This document shows positions 37,978 through 50,689 of a stretch of 64,000 nucleotides of DNA, piece by piece. The DNA comes from Temnothorax longispinosus (Eukaryota > Arthropoda > Insecta > Hymenoptera > Formicidae). The stretch's first letter is position 1, and every line of letters begins with the position of its first letter. The position numbers and the translations under genes are program-made. The notes below the pieces were generated by a model that worked only from the letters and a program-made list of their open reading frames with translations, did not search any database and was not told the DNA's origin. The DNA lies in NCBI RefSeq assembly GCF_030848805.1, contig NC_092366.1:17984620-18048619 (forward strand), in the 5' to 3' direction.

Positions 37978-38168
37978 TCACAGAGAACTGTCTTGGCAAC
38001 AGCCACACCAAATATGGCAGTTTTGCTCGGCACGTGTGAGGCAAAGTTCACGCGCCCAAATGAATTCTGCAACGTGGTGCTTTTTGCAGCAGCCTGATTT
38101 CCAGTCACTCGTTATATCACAGCTTTCTTCCGTGTCAAGAATATTCCAGACGTACACAGCATTTAAGG
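37978..38168 (-). CDS. Probable terminal exon of a small cysteine-rich protein, unknown family
   Basis: Seen: on the minus strand the frame runs from an acceptor TAG (G at 38169) to TGA at 37980-37978. It encodes about 63 residues, including AVYVWNILDTEES, then CDITSDWKSGCC, and ending NCHIWCGCCQDSSL. Eight cysteines are spaced C-x9-CC-x14-C-x7-C-x3-C-x-CC. An AATAAA motif overlaps the stop codon. The exon starts two bases before a codon boundary, so the preceding intron is phase 1. A diverged copy of the same exon at 39490-39663 aligns from the acceptor onward, with exactly 14 bases between AG and the shared TACGTC in both, which supports this exon start. Inference: the cysteine density suggests a secreted disulfide-rich product or domain. 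The family is not recognised. The upstream exon was not found; a hydrophobic frame at 38649-38750 with a possible donor is in the wrong phase. The frame could still be a chance opening inside a repeat. Confidence 0.5.
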
Positions 38169-38171
38169 CTA

Positions 38172-38323
38172 CCCCTGTTTAAAATAATAGATACAATATG
38201 ATCAGATTACATTATATTACATTCAATTTCAATGTAAATTAATAAGGTTTTTATTCATTTACATTGAAATTGAATGTAATACAATGTAGTCTGATCATAT
38301 TGTATCTATTATTTTAAACAGGG
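38172..38323. mobile_element. 152-bp palindromic MITE-like element with TA target duplication
   Basis: Seen: arms 38172-38239 and 38257-38323 are inverted repeats of each other over 67 bases with two mismatches and one extra C, separated by a 17-base loop. Termini are CCCTGTTTAAAATAATAG. The element is flanked on both sides by TA (38170-38171 and 38324-38325). Known: non-autonomous Tc1/mariner-type MITEs duplicate a TA and are often fully palindromic. Removing the element plus one TA leaves GGTACTGTAG|CCTTAAATG on the minus strand, an intact splice acceptor that lines up with the acceptor of the related exon at 39663. Inference: the element inserted in the TA of that acceptor. It also carries its own AAACAG next to the new boundary. 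A transcript through it would fold into a nearly perfect long hairpin, so it could also be a small-RNA source. Confidence 0.75.
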
Positions 38324-39489
38324 TACAGTACCTGGCCCCCATTGAGAAAAACAAAATAGAGTTTTTCTTCATGTCACAAAAGAGTAATATGAAGAACGTA
38401 CTTATCAAAGTATAATTGTGAAAATTTTCTCCTTTCCTTTTTTCTTTTACTATGAGATTATATTTTACTGTAATGTACGTTATAAGCTTTCCGACATTGT
38501 AAGATGTAAATGTTTCGCAATGCTACGATTATAATTTTTTCCCTAGTTAATTATCGTACGATAATCTGTTTTCATTCTCTATGTGATTTTTGCGTTAACC
38601 TGTGAGGCACTATTTTACCAATATAAACTATAGCTACAGCTGTAATTATATAATTATATTTAAGGCAATTCAAATTGTGTGATTTGAGATGATATCTCAT
38701 AGTGTTACTGTTCTCGTGATAGTTCCTTGTATGTAAATGCGATTGAATTCCGCAAAATGAGGCTGAATTTACACTAGATAGATAGAATGAGTTTGCTCGC
38801 ATACATATTGAAAGTTTATTTTAGTACATTTGTTTAAATGATTTTCTGTTAACATTAAATACAGGTATTCACCGGCATCTGTATTGCTATTGTGGTTATT
38901 TACTTCCGCGAGAGCAAACACACTACCCATAATCGTACATGGGAACATGAATTACATTCAATATGTCATATAGCGGGTGTGCAATTAGCGCGAAATAGAA
39001 TATATGCTTGAATTGTTGTGGTACGCGCTTACGCAAATTTTTCGATAGTTAATCAATCTTCGTCATGAATATTAAGAATGGAAGGTTGAAATAAGATTAA
39101 ATTTTGCTTGCGGCGTTTCTAAATTAAATAAATATCTCTAGAGCAGATCACCTCATATTCGCTTCTTTTTTATCCGTCTTCGCGGTTTCTTCGTGACGAA
39201 TTAAAATTCTTCTCTCGTTCTCTGTTTTGTGCTTGATTTAATATTATTATTATAAATTCGTGAAATTTTATCGCTGCCTATTTGCGTTTCCATTTTATTG
39301 TCTCTCGAGAAAAACAAAAATATTTTCGAAATTGGTTATCGTGAAGAAGTTTATACAGTGAATAATATATACAAATCAATCCGAGGAGCATTTTATATAA
39401 TATGTAATGATTTATTAAAAAGAAATAAACTGAATGTTTAATTTAAAAATAGCAATTTTTTGATTGGTTATAATCAACGTTTCTTTTAG

Positions 39490-39663
39490 ACTGCAGAGGA
39501 AACAGCAGTCCAATGGCAACAGCCAAACCAAATATAATGGCTTTCCAATACACCAAATTCTGCAACGTGGTACATTTTTTAGTGGCGTGATTTCCAGTTG
39601 CACGCTATAACTTAGCTTTGCGATTCGTGTCGAGAATATTTTAGACGTATGCGACACTTTGAA
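39490..39663 (-). pseudogene. Decayed copy of the cysteine-rich exon
   Basis: Seen: the plus strand shares with 37981-38168 a string of blocks in the same order: GGCAACAGCCA-ACCAAATAT, AATTCTGCAACGTGGT, TGATTTCCAGT, CGTGTC-AGAATATT and AGACGTA. On the minus strand a possible acceptor GTTGCAG precedes the block. In the frame equivalent to the intact copy there is an immediate TAA (39643-39641), a later TAG, a net two-base length change before the GCAGAATT block, and a deletion of roughly 25 bases. Most of the cysteine codons are lost. Inference: this is a tandem paralogue that lost coding capacity. The 88-codon frame that crosses it uses a different register and is not the homologous protein. 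Confidence 0.6.
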
Positions 39664-39698
39664 CTGCAACACGTTATTCAAGCATTTGTTTCAAGGAA

Positions 39699-39724
39699 CG
39701 CGACGTTAAATATTCAACGTCGCG
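39699..39724. other. Perfect 9-bp hairpin upstream of the decayed cysteine-rich exon
   Basis: CGCGACGTT and AACGTCGCG are inverted repeats around AAATATTC, 36 bases beyond the acceptor of the pseudogene copy. Confidence 0.55.
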
Positions 39725-42700
39725 CATAACAAAACACATCGTGGCAAATTATAAATCGCAATCTCACGCGCGCCGCGATCAGGCACACTTAGCCGTGCGT
39801 ACGTCAACGTCAGTTAAGCAAGGATGAGGGGAGTAACGGGGGCCCCCGAATCCGCGAAGGGTGACAAGTTCGGTTTCAGCCTCGTGCTATAATTTGTGAC
39901 TGATAATGTCACTCCCCCGGTGGAATCAACTTGTTAACCCACCCCAGTCCCCCTCAAATGGATCATCCATACTAGAATTATAGTGTTATATATATATGGC
40001 GTATCGTAAACCTATTCCAAGCTCGCAAAGATTACGCTACGTATACTCAATAAAGGAGCACGGTAAATTCTTATCTAAAGTATATTGTGAATACATACGA
40101 AAGAAATTCGCTTGAAAAAATTTCTGATTTTGTTTTTTTCTATTTTCAGATTTTTTTTTATTCTGGTTTTTATCTTTTTTTTTATGCATACTATTTTTAT
40201 TCGTCTTCATTAAAATGGCACGTCTTCGAGAATCTACCCTAAAATCTCGAACAAAATTCTGTTCTCACGGCACGACATTCTATTTTCAAGCTACGTCTAT
40301 TAATATTTTTCCACTTTCCAGGATTGCAATTTAATCAATAATAAAATCTCCGCGAATACAAATTGTTCGCTACAGGAGAAAGCTTCTATTATTGCGATAT
40401 ATGTGAGAGATGTCCGAGAAGATTTATATTACTTGACACCGCAGACGCGCGCTAGGCGCGCGCTATTTGGCTTTAATATATTATACTATTACTATTACAT
40501 TTTACACTATTAATCCCTTGATACACAAAACTGTCAAAGTATGCGATGACAAATGCTCACGAAGGAAAAGAGGCCTCAATTCTTTGATAAAAAATAAATT
40601 AATTCATTGTCTGTTTAAGAGTGGATAACTTTCTAAATTTCTCCATTAGACATTATTTCTCACAAAGATATTCGCACTAGAATTATGTAGGACATAGAAT
40701 TCCCGATATACATTCACGTGTTTCGCGAACGGATCACCTAGGTAATTAGCAGCTGGGTTAATTTGTGCCTGTGTGCGTATTGAGGAATTAGCTTAAGGGG
40801 TAGACCACGAATAATTGTTAGTTGAATTACAGTGCTATTCTACTGGGCGAACTTTCTGAGGTCGAGCAAACCAACTTTGGAAAGCACGTCGGTTACGTTG
40901 CTGAATACGCGCGTCGCGTTTCTCGTCAAATGAAATAGTTCAACAAGTATTTTATTTGTCAGGTAACGCAACAAATATAAAATGAAATACGAGTGTCTAA
41001 CAATAACACAATTATATGAGCGTAAATTATTCTCAACAAAAAAAAGTAATTCTGTTCGGAAATTAAAGTGCATACTCATATCACTCTACAGTAACAAGAT
41101 TGCTTCCAGAATCAGAATGATTGTTACACGCAAGAATATAACGTGCAACAAATTAGACAATTTGTAGATTATTATTTGCAGATATATTCTTGTGTGATTA
41201 TTAGTTCCATAAATACAAAATATTTTTCAAAGGTCTCGTTAAGATTTTTCGATCATCATCACTTTGGATCTGTTTATTTGTTTCTAACGATACTGTAGAT
41301 AAACATAGGCGCAACATGAAGACGCTCGACGAAATAGAGAGATTACTTTTTTTGATGAAATCTCGAGCTAACGCACCTCGTAACCACGTACCATTACAGA
41401 TGATGATGCTATACATCCAAGGCGAAGAGGTGGCATCATCCAGTTATTTTCCATAAAAAAAAGGAACTGTATATTTACGAGCAGCGCGTAACCATAAAGG
41501 CCCAGTATCAGTTGAAATATTCTTTTTCTCGCCGAGGCGAGAGAGAGAACGGCCCAGGAGCGAAATTTCCAGCTTTTCGACCATCCTGCTAAGCTAAACG
41601 CGACTGAATGGTGCGCACGAAGAATATTCGTTGGTAATTGGCAGTTTCGTCGATTGCTATTAGTACGAGCGATTATACGTTTGGAGGAGGAGTTAAGTGC
41701 ACGAGAGAGATGATTGGAGCACATGTCCGTCCGACAGGAATATTACCATAACGACGACAATCGTCTCTAGCCAAAGCAATTACCGCGCGCAAGTTATGGC
41801 CGCGTGATACGGTGGATGTACACGTGAGGTCGAAAGCCCCGTACCTACTGGAGATTATTGATCATCGATCGGGGGAGAGGTCGGAGTGGCCGGGCGTCTC
41901 CGGCCGAATCCGCAAGAACGTCCTACGCTACAGAAAGTTATTACCCGAGGCGTTCGTTACGAAAATTAGATTGTACGTGTATTTGATCGAGCGGATAATC
42001 TATTGATCGGCGTTTATTCTCGGCCTCAACGCCGCGAAAGGCTCTCCAGTTAAATCGATAAAATCAAACTGCGGCCGTCGTTGCGCGGTGCGAGTCGAAA
42101 ATAGACACTTTTAGAATCCACTTTAATATGAATAATTTTCGATTCGTTATATCTTCAGAAGTTTAATTTCTGCGAAATCTTAATTTCATTCTCCTTATCT
42201 AATTCCAAAGAAATGACTATTAATTCCTCGACATTTTCGTCGACACAAATCGACTGCAAATGTCACCGAGGAATGAAGTAACTCGTCTATTTTCGGGGAC
42301 ACCGTGTATCCACTGTACATGTAAATGGGCACATGCACAGATCAATATCTCAGGAGAATGCATTCTCGCCCTTCGGGCGAACGGAGCGCGGAGGGGAGGA
42401 GAAGGAGGAGAGGGAAGAGGATGTGTCCTATCTGTTAAACGTCTTTTCTCAGTCGACGTTGCCGACGTGGCTCACCCCTCTCCGTCTTTAGTCTTAATCC
42501 TTCCGCGGCGCAAACAGGGGTAAGAGACGCTTATACATCCTGTTAAACCGCATTCAGGCGTCGGCGGTTAAGGCAGGCGGAATTATTGCTGCGAATTAGC
42601 TCCCCCTTGCCGTAAACTTCTTCCGACACCCAGCCGTCGCCTCGGCGGAAGGAACTTGCGGGCGAAGATAATAACGTTAATGCTGCAACGTGGAGGAGGA

Positions 42701-43424
42701 GAGATACGAATTAATACGCCGCGCGAGAATACCGCCGCTGCATTTTTCGTCGGCACGTTTCATTTCGCGGAAGTGACCGACTTCCTCGCGCATGCATCGC
42801 GCGGTTTACTTGCGTTTCGCAAGTGACGCACTCTCTTAAATTGAATCGATGAAAATCTCGCTGATTGAAACAGAGTAACATGGAATTTCATTGAGGAGTG
42901 AATAAGTGTCTCATTTGTCTTAAGTGCAAACATTAACACTTTCTCCGTCTTGTACTATTTCATTACGGGTAGTAGAATATTTGTAAGATGTAACTTTTAA
43001 AGCTTTCTCTATTTGTTTCGGATTACTAATCTGAGATAGTTATTTTTGATTGTAAATTATAGACTAGCTAATTATTATAGATTAATAGTATTATTGATTA
43101 TATATTATTGGATATTATATATTATTGATTACAGATAATGGATTTGCTAATTACTTTGGATTGCTAATTAATAGCGAGATATCCTCGTACCTGTAGAATG
43201 AAATCCGTAATTAGTGTCCAAACTCAGGTTCATGTAATACACTTTTTATGCTGTCAAGCTTACTGTTCGCAGCCACTATTTCCAGCAATTTAATATCGTT
43301 GATTGAAACGGTTTATTATTGATTATTTCTTCAATGAGATCTCATTTATTTCTAGTGTTATACTTATAACTGTAATCCTATAACTAGTGATTATTCCCAA
43401 CTTTTCGATAATAATAGACTGTTT

Positions 43425-43463
<39 letters not shown>

Positions 43464-46400
43464 CGAACACTGCAAACTGTATATGAAGGGAAATATAACA
43501 ACAATAATATCGCAACACGACGCACAATTAGCGAACAGAGCTCGTATTATACAGTATACATATATCTATTTACATTCGCGATATACGGATCCAGCGAGCT
43601 CGCAGTTTCTACATATTATTTGTCGCCTTTAATTTATACACATTGTCTCATTGGGCGCATTTTATGGCGCGCTATCGAAACTCAACATCGTTGTTCGTTG
43701 CGTACTTGCACTGAATACACAAAAATTACTCTCGCGCAGGATTTTTCTGGGTAATATCACATAAATCACGTACATAAACCTGAGCTTGTGCAGCCGATAT
43801 ATAAACCGATGCGTTATCATAGCTCTGGAAGGAAAACGATAAATCAGGACGAGTGGGTAAAAGGACCGTTCGTAATTTCGTTCGATGTCCAGGCGGGAAG
43901 AAGAGCCGAGAGATGAGAGGGGGGGAGGGAAAGAGAGCAAACGCGGCGTTTCGGTCCATCGTCCGTCCGCTATCCTGCGGTCTCGGGGGTTAATACCGCG
44001 CGTCCCTCTCCAGACTCGTAGGAATTTCATGGGACGCGCGAATCGAGCGTGCGTCGCGCGCCATCGAGCACGAAGTATCGAGACGCCCGGAATACGGAGA
44101 AAGGGAACGTATTAGAAGAGATGGACGCTCGAGGCCCGGAAGAGTCGCGATCCGTCTAACAGCGACGTATAGGTCGTAGCCGGTACACGCGATCGGGTGG
44201 ATATAAATCAAAATTGGCAGGTGTGGAATTGCGACGCTTCGCGGAAGAGAAAAGCCGACGGGTTGCGAGAGGGGAGGGGCGAAAGTGAGACGGGGAAGAG
44301 AACATCGTCGCGGTATGCGGGAGGAGAGCAAGGAAGCGAGGGCGAGTATGGTAGGCAGTAAATCTCGAGAGGATCGTCGAACGGTGTGAGAAAAGAGTGT
44401 CGGGAAGGTGGAACGGTGAGCGAAGGAATAGGAGAGGCGAGCGAAGGTGTAGCCGCCGGAACGACAATGAGATGGGGTAGAATGCCACGGGTAAGTGCGG
44501 CACGTTGCGGCTAAACCGAGAAATCGACGTCGAGAGATCTTCGAACGGAAAGACGGGGACGGGAAACGAGAAGGGGGGGGAGGGTGATGGTGGTGCTGGT
44601 GGTTTAAGTCGTGTAACATCTGAGGAAGATTTAGCGTCATCGCTTGTCTTACATGTTTAATGCCGGAGTGTTTTACGCTCCCCTCGATGACGCGACGTGA
44701 CGCGACGCATTCCCAATCCGCCCGCAGATTGCGGAGACAGCGGAAAAAAACGCAACTTTTATACGGAGACGCGCGCGTAAAGCGGAGCGAGGTCTCCCCG
44801 GGCTGGTCACGAATTTATGGCGGGGACAGAAACTCCTATCTCGCGTTGTGTTCCCTATATATCTGACCGTTATTATTATTTTATTACGGAGCTATGTCCC
44901 CGTTTTATATATAAATATATATACAGAGCGACGACGCGGCGCTATTACACGAGGCATTACGTAATTGGTTTTAAACTTCGCATGCGCTCCCGTTAATCAC
45001 CTCTCCATATCCATATCCATGCATTGCTTCGCAAGCTTTTTCTGCGAGTAATAAACGCCGTGATAGAAATATATTATTTCATCATACATTTGTATTTAAG
45101 CTCCGATTACTTCAATGTTTTCACACTCGATATTTACACTCTCTTGTTTATTATTTTAAGCATACTAAAATATGTCAACGGATACACGATATGCTTAAAT
45201 AACGACTAATGTTTTGTAATAACAATTTCCATAGCTCGCACCGTTTGTACGTGGGGAGAGTGAGTGTGTACTTTTCTCTCGAGTTACCGATTTCCGAAGA
45301 GAATCGCTCCATTCACGACAATTTCACGGGGAGCTCGACGGAGCCGCCGTATTTCCCGGCGAGGAGAAAGCGTCTCGCATCCGTTGGCATCGTCGTCGCA
45401 CCGCGCTTATGCGAAATTATTCGCGATGGAACGCGCGAACGAGGAACGGAGTGCAATCGGACGCACAAAGAAAACCCATTAAGATCGCGAGGCGAGCTTT
45501 CTATTAAGCTTCCGACAGGAGGTGGGCATTGAAATAAATCGAGCGTTAGAACGTGCTGGGAATTTTAACCGACGACGGGGAGAAGATTCCATCCTCCGTC
45601 GAAATCGCTTAATTTTTCTCCGCAACACAGGAAATGGCCGTTCTAACAACTGTTTCCTGGCGGCCACTGCGGCGACGGCGGCAGCGGTGGTGGCGGCGCG
45701 GCGGGGACGTCGTCACCGAAGAGGACGACGGATCGCGTAATTTCCCGGCGCGATTTGGCTCTCAGCATCCGGGGGCCGTTCTTTACCGTTGATATCCGAC
45801 CCGCCGGGCATCTGATCCTAAGGACACGCGAGTCAGAACTTAAATCTGGCAGGCAAATGAACGACGAGCATAAATCCCGTACGTAGCGCACGTGCCGGAA
45901 ATGCCGCGAATATATTTCGCGTCAGGGACGGACGCGCTTGCCGTCGCCCGTCGCGTCGTTCGTCCGGGGCGAATAAGAGGACGTATTCATAATTAACGCA
46001 GATAAATCCGAAATAAAATTGGCCGTTATGACACCTGGGGCGTGATAATTTGTACGAAATGCGATCTCAAATCGTTTTGTCAGGTCGTTAAAAAAAGTTA
46101 AAATTTATCGTACTTAAAAAAGTTAAAAGAAACAAGAAATTTTTTTATGCGAATTCATCGTACAAATTTGTTCTATCTTGCTGAGTAGGACACCGTTTAT
46201 TTTATTTGCGTTACATGTTCGTTGATTAAATCATTAAAATGATTATCGTTTAAAAATTCAAACTCAATATCTGTAAAATTAAACGGAAAATTTACAGTTC
46301 GTTACTTTTCGATTTGTTGATTACTGCAATTAGCAATATCAATGCAAGTTTCACGCGCAAAGATTTACAGTTAATCATCGATGATCGGTGAAAGTCAACG

Positions 46401-49400
46401 CACGTTAAAAATGAGAAAGGACATGACATATTGCTGGTTAAAAATGCGTTTTGTCTACTAAGATGTACCTTGAGAAAGATAATGTTTTAATGATTACGTG
46501 CAGCGCGCAAGTAAGTAGATTTTATGACATGAAAAACGGGCAAATGTAAATTAAAGATCATTAAGCAGAACTTGCGATGCAAATGTACATTCGCGTTTGA
46601 GTGTGGACATGCATTTGCATTTGGATTAAATCTTCATTGCATTCGGCAATGGCAGAAATATTCATACATTAAGTGGTACGTACTTTGCGTTACCTTTTCA
46701 AGTCAGTGCCGTAAAATAAATATTTTCCAGTAAAAACACCGAATGACTGAAATATACCTATGAAACGTTAAATAGAATTAATCGTAACGGAACACAGAAT
46801 CGTGTCCCGTGATAAGAAAGAGAGCAAACGAAACCGGGCATATTTGAGTTTTTTTTTTACGCGTAACTCATTATAATGCACGATTCAAAAGCTATGCATT
46901 CTAAATGAAGGATATTGCGTAGATTGCGAATATTTTTCTCTTGCCGACTGCGCAATACCATAAAAAATGCTAGGATAAAATTTGACAATAAACTACAAAG
47001 CAATTCCCCAAAGTTCTTCCGTAAAACATTCTTTCACGTATTGTTTAACCGCAATAAATTTTAGTTTATAAATGACGCGCCTTTTCACACAATCCTATTA
47101 ATTTCTTCATTTCTTGCACGCGCCTAATATGTCCGAGTTTAAACGGCCTCGTATGTTTAAACGATTAGATGATTTTAATCAAATATATTCATTTTTTTTT
47201 AATATCGCAAAATTGAGAAATGTTTCGTGAAACGTCTATATAAAAAATTGTCGCATTCCAATAAAACGATTACCGAACTGATTGTGAGTGATGTAATTCG
47301 ATGGATAATCGCGGAATTCTTAAAAGAATACATCTTACGCAGCGCTTCTCTTATTTACGTGATAACTCGCGAGTGAAAGGTCGGGGTATACAAAGGGGTC
47401 ACCGTGAGACATTCACCAACTTTTGATGAAATGCACCTTAACTCCTCGCCTTTAATGAACATCCCGGGCAAGTGTGCTTTAATTACACCGGCCGATCTCC
47501 GCAGGCCTTAAAGTTTTAATGACAGCGAAGGAAAAAAGAGTTCCCCCAGACCTCCGAAGATTACAGACCATTGCCTTGAAAGTTTGAAAGCGTGACACGC
47601 GGAACTTGGCTTATTTCTTATGTCGATTAAAAATCCGACATAGTAAAAGTAGTAGCTAAACAACAAGTAATAGGGTGCGAAAGCAAGCTTTTACAGGCTC
47701 ATCGATATAAGTCGATTAAAACTTTGTTAAAACAATGATATCTTTCTCGGCGACGCGCTGTGCGGCGAAGATATCCGGCAAGTTTCAACTCGATCATAAA
47801 TTTAGCGCGTCACTCGTTTGCATCCGTTTCATTATCGCGCCGTTCTTTTTCGTGTTTAATTAATGTGCGGCCTGTCTCGCAATTCCCATTACTATAATCA
47901 ATTAACGATAAGTGCTCTCACAATTCTCGGCCGTCTTTTCCGCTTAGCGAAAAATAATTCCAAATAAATTATCGGAAAATGAGCTTTCCGTTTAACTTGC
48001 GCCAAGCGAAGATGCAGTTAAAACTCATTCGCTGTAAAAAGCTATAAAAACGTTGTACCGATAGCACAAAAATCAACAGTATTTGTCAGCAAAATAGCGC
48101 ATATAGCTCTAAATACCTAACCTGCGCTTGTCGGGAATAACTCGCCAAGAAGTACGTGATCTAACTAATTGACGTTAATCAATTACATCGAAGTAATTTA
48201 TATAGTCCCGTGGTGCTTCGCGTGCGAACTGCCGTGAAATACGACGAGCATGCTTTCAGAATAATGGAATTCGGTATGCACATAGAAGGGTAGATTTAGT
48301 TTTTTTCCAGCGTTTTACCGGCGCTGCTCTATGCTGATTCGATGAATGCGAAACACACAGTGTTCTTTTTTCCTTTTATCACATACCGAGCCCGGGCCCG
48401 TACTGACCTTTGTTCAACGACACGTATATCCATCGATGATGCATTCTGCGACATATGTGTGTCATCCGGGGGATAATTTCAATTCTTGAAAAGCAATATC
48501 GTCCGCATGCATCCGCTATGTAAAGCAGATAAAAAAAGATATTCATTCAATATCGCGCATCGGACTCAAAACAGACGAACTATACGTATAGGTACACGTG
48601 ATGCAGTCACTCTGAAGGGGTAATGACAGCAAACGAGGACGTTAACGGTGCGAAAGGCTATATCTCACCAACAATTAAATAATTGTACACTTAAATTACG
48701 CAGAAATTAAATCGCGCTCCAAGCGGAATTCTATTTGACGAAAGAGAAAGATTCGACAGATTAACGCCTCATTAAAGATTCCGAGACAAATTATCGAAGT
48801 TGGCGTTCAATTATGCCCGAAGAAAAGTAGCGTGCAAAAAGGTACAACGGGATGCGAAGTAAAGCGTGGCAGTAAGTGGAGATGTTCGCGAGCCCCGCTC
48901 CATTTAGAAAATTAAACATCGAACGGCATTGAACGGCTCGGCGCGTAGTAGCGAAGGAAACCTCTCTAATGCTCTCTCTGTGATTGTACACACCGCGCGT
49001 AATAGCGCAGAATAATCGACCGTGTTGTTCTCGAATAATATTACAGTACAAATCGCACGTTTACAAACGTTCAAAGGACCTCCTCGATAGCATATCCCGC
49101 CGCAATTACACCCCTAAATACCGGTAAAACGGAAGAAAAGCGACGTCGCGTTATTCAAGGCAAGCCGGCACGCCGCCGCCGCGCTCTGAAATTGCTCATA
49201 CGATACCGTAAATTAATTTTATTCTCATAATTAAAACCTTTCGCGGCGGAACGCAACGGTGGTGTGTGCATCCATCAGCAGAATTGCAAATTTAATCCCT
49301 CCTGCATGCATTCATTTTTTTTCTACGGACGTTTGCAGTTTTGTGTAAAAAGATCCCAGGTTTTCCCTGCGGAAAATACACTCAAGGAATACGCAATTAT

Positions 49401-50260
49401 CTCTCTCGGGCCGCTTAAATAACGCTCGTCATATTCTGTCATAATATAATTATCTCTCCATTGTACTTTTCTTTTATTTCTTCGTTTAATAATACGTAAG
49501 AAATTAATCTAATTGTGCGAACGGCAAGAATATCGCAAGAGTATAATCAACCCAGCAAACGGCTCGCGCGCTCCGCGTCGTCCGGATACGATTTTGGAAC
49601 AAAACACATTATTATAACGTAACGCATATTATATATAGATATACGATATATTACACGGTTATAACGGTACTATCTCCTCGAGTTTTCAGCTATTTATACG
49701 GGCACCAGTCTTGTTCCCGTTCGCCGAACCCTTAGCCGGCAAAACTTCGGTAGTTGAGACCCGTTAATGCTTGACAAGTAGATCCGCGTAATATCCAGGG
49801 AGCGTCGCGCCGCTTGTAACCGCCCCGAGGCGTACTCCGCCACCTGGAAATGTAGCGCATACACGCGGGGGCCGCGGAAGCGTACCGATGGTGCCGGCAA
49901 CACCAAAGCGTTGCAGTAATTCATTGAAATTACCTGTTTCAGGAGCACTCTGTTCCGCGCGGCGCAACAACAATGGTAAGGAATGCATAATGGAAGGAAG
50001 CGACGCCCCGGGGCGGTAAGGTTGCCGCTACCACCCGCGGGGAGTGAATTTTAACGCATGGGGACCCGCAAAGGGGAGACGCCGGCGGATGGGCGCCTGG
50101 AATCCGCGCGAAATTTGCGCGCGACGCTACGCGACGCGGGGCGGCCGCTGTCTTACCGCGCTGGGCGCGCGTGAGTGACGGGAATCGTCGTCGACGGGGA
50201 TAACGAGGGCTTTTACGTCGCGCGACGATACCCGCCGCCCGCGCCGCCGCGCCGCCGCGT
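39725..50260. other. Non-coding stretch
   Basis: GC-rich, purine-biased patches at 42360-42800 and 43880-44640 give long frames on the opposite strand (216 codons at 43990-44640, minus, rich in Ser, Pro and Arg). 45900-48790 is AT-rich with no frame over 60 codons. 49700-50260 is very GC-rich. No gene was recognised. Confidence 0.5.
43428..43461. repeat. (AG)n microsatellite
   Basis: 34 bases of uninterrupted AG. Confidence 0.95.
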
Positions 50261-50689
50261 ATGAATCTCGCGTTAATTACGGCGAATTTTGCCCGCGCGG
50301 GATACTCCGATGTGAAGCTTTCGCAATTTGCCGTCTGTCTTGCTTTCAACGGCATATTCAGCGGCAAAATGTCACAAGTTGTGCCGCGAGTACGTGAAGA
50401 TGTTCAAGATACTCTCCGCAAAGCATTACTTTTCGAATACTCGGGGAATGATCTTCTTTTCTCGGAGCGAGGACACATGGCGTACTACGTAAATCTTACA
50501 TCAGATAGACAATGCGAAGCGCCTCATCTAACACGTTGTGCGTTCCATATCTCATATCTCTCGAGGTCGTTTCTGCCGTGCCGTGTCTGCTCGCACACGA
50601 TAAAACCGCCTATCATGGAGAAACGAAGATTTGTGCCATTTCCCAGCGAGGAGATAAGCCGCGAACAAACCACTTCACGTTCCGAGTAG
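50261..50689 (+). CDS. Hypothetical protein, 142 codons
   Basis: Seen: an ATG-to-TAG frame with varied amino-acid composition and no low-complexity stretch. The N-terminus MNLALITANFARAGY is weakly hydrophobic and the middle (VREDVQDTLRKALLFEY) could be helical. There is a CRVC pair near residue 109. It lies just 3' of a very GC-rich block (50000-50260) that has the look of a CpG-rich promoter or enhancer, but no TATA box or initiator was recognised. No domain was recognised. Chance frames of similar length occur elsewhere in the GC-rich parts of this window. Confidence 0.2.
   Translation: MNLALITANFARAGYSDVKLSQFAVCLAFNGIFSGKMSQVVPRVREDVQDTLRKALLFEYSGNDLLFSERGHMAYYVNLTSDRQCEAPHLTRCAFHISYLSRSFLPCRVCSHTIKPPIMEKRRFVPFPSEEISREQTTSRSE

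Noticed and set aside
38572..38802. Minus-strand frame with an IITAVAIVYIGKIV segment as the exon before the cysteine-rich exon
   Set aside because: The possible donor CACAG|GTTAAC leaves the wrong phase for the acceptor at 38169.
43990..44640. 216-codon minus-strand frame rich in Ser, Pro and Arg
   Set aside because: The plus strand is strongly purine-rich (GGGAGAGG words), which removes stops from the minus strand. A second frame is open on the same strand.
49937..49988. Plus-strand 33-base microexon (TTTCAG ... ATG|GTAAGG) and a minus-strand ATG frame ending ACAG|GTAATT
   Set aside because: The two readings conflict on opposite strands, and each is too short to support without transcripts. 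The minus-strand peptide has only a five-residue hydrophobic run.
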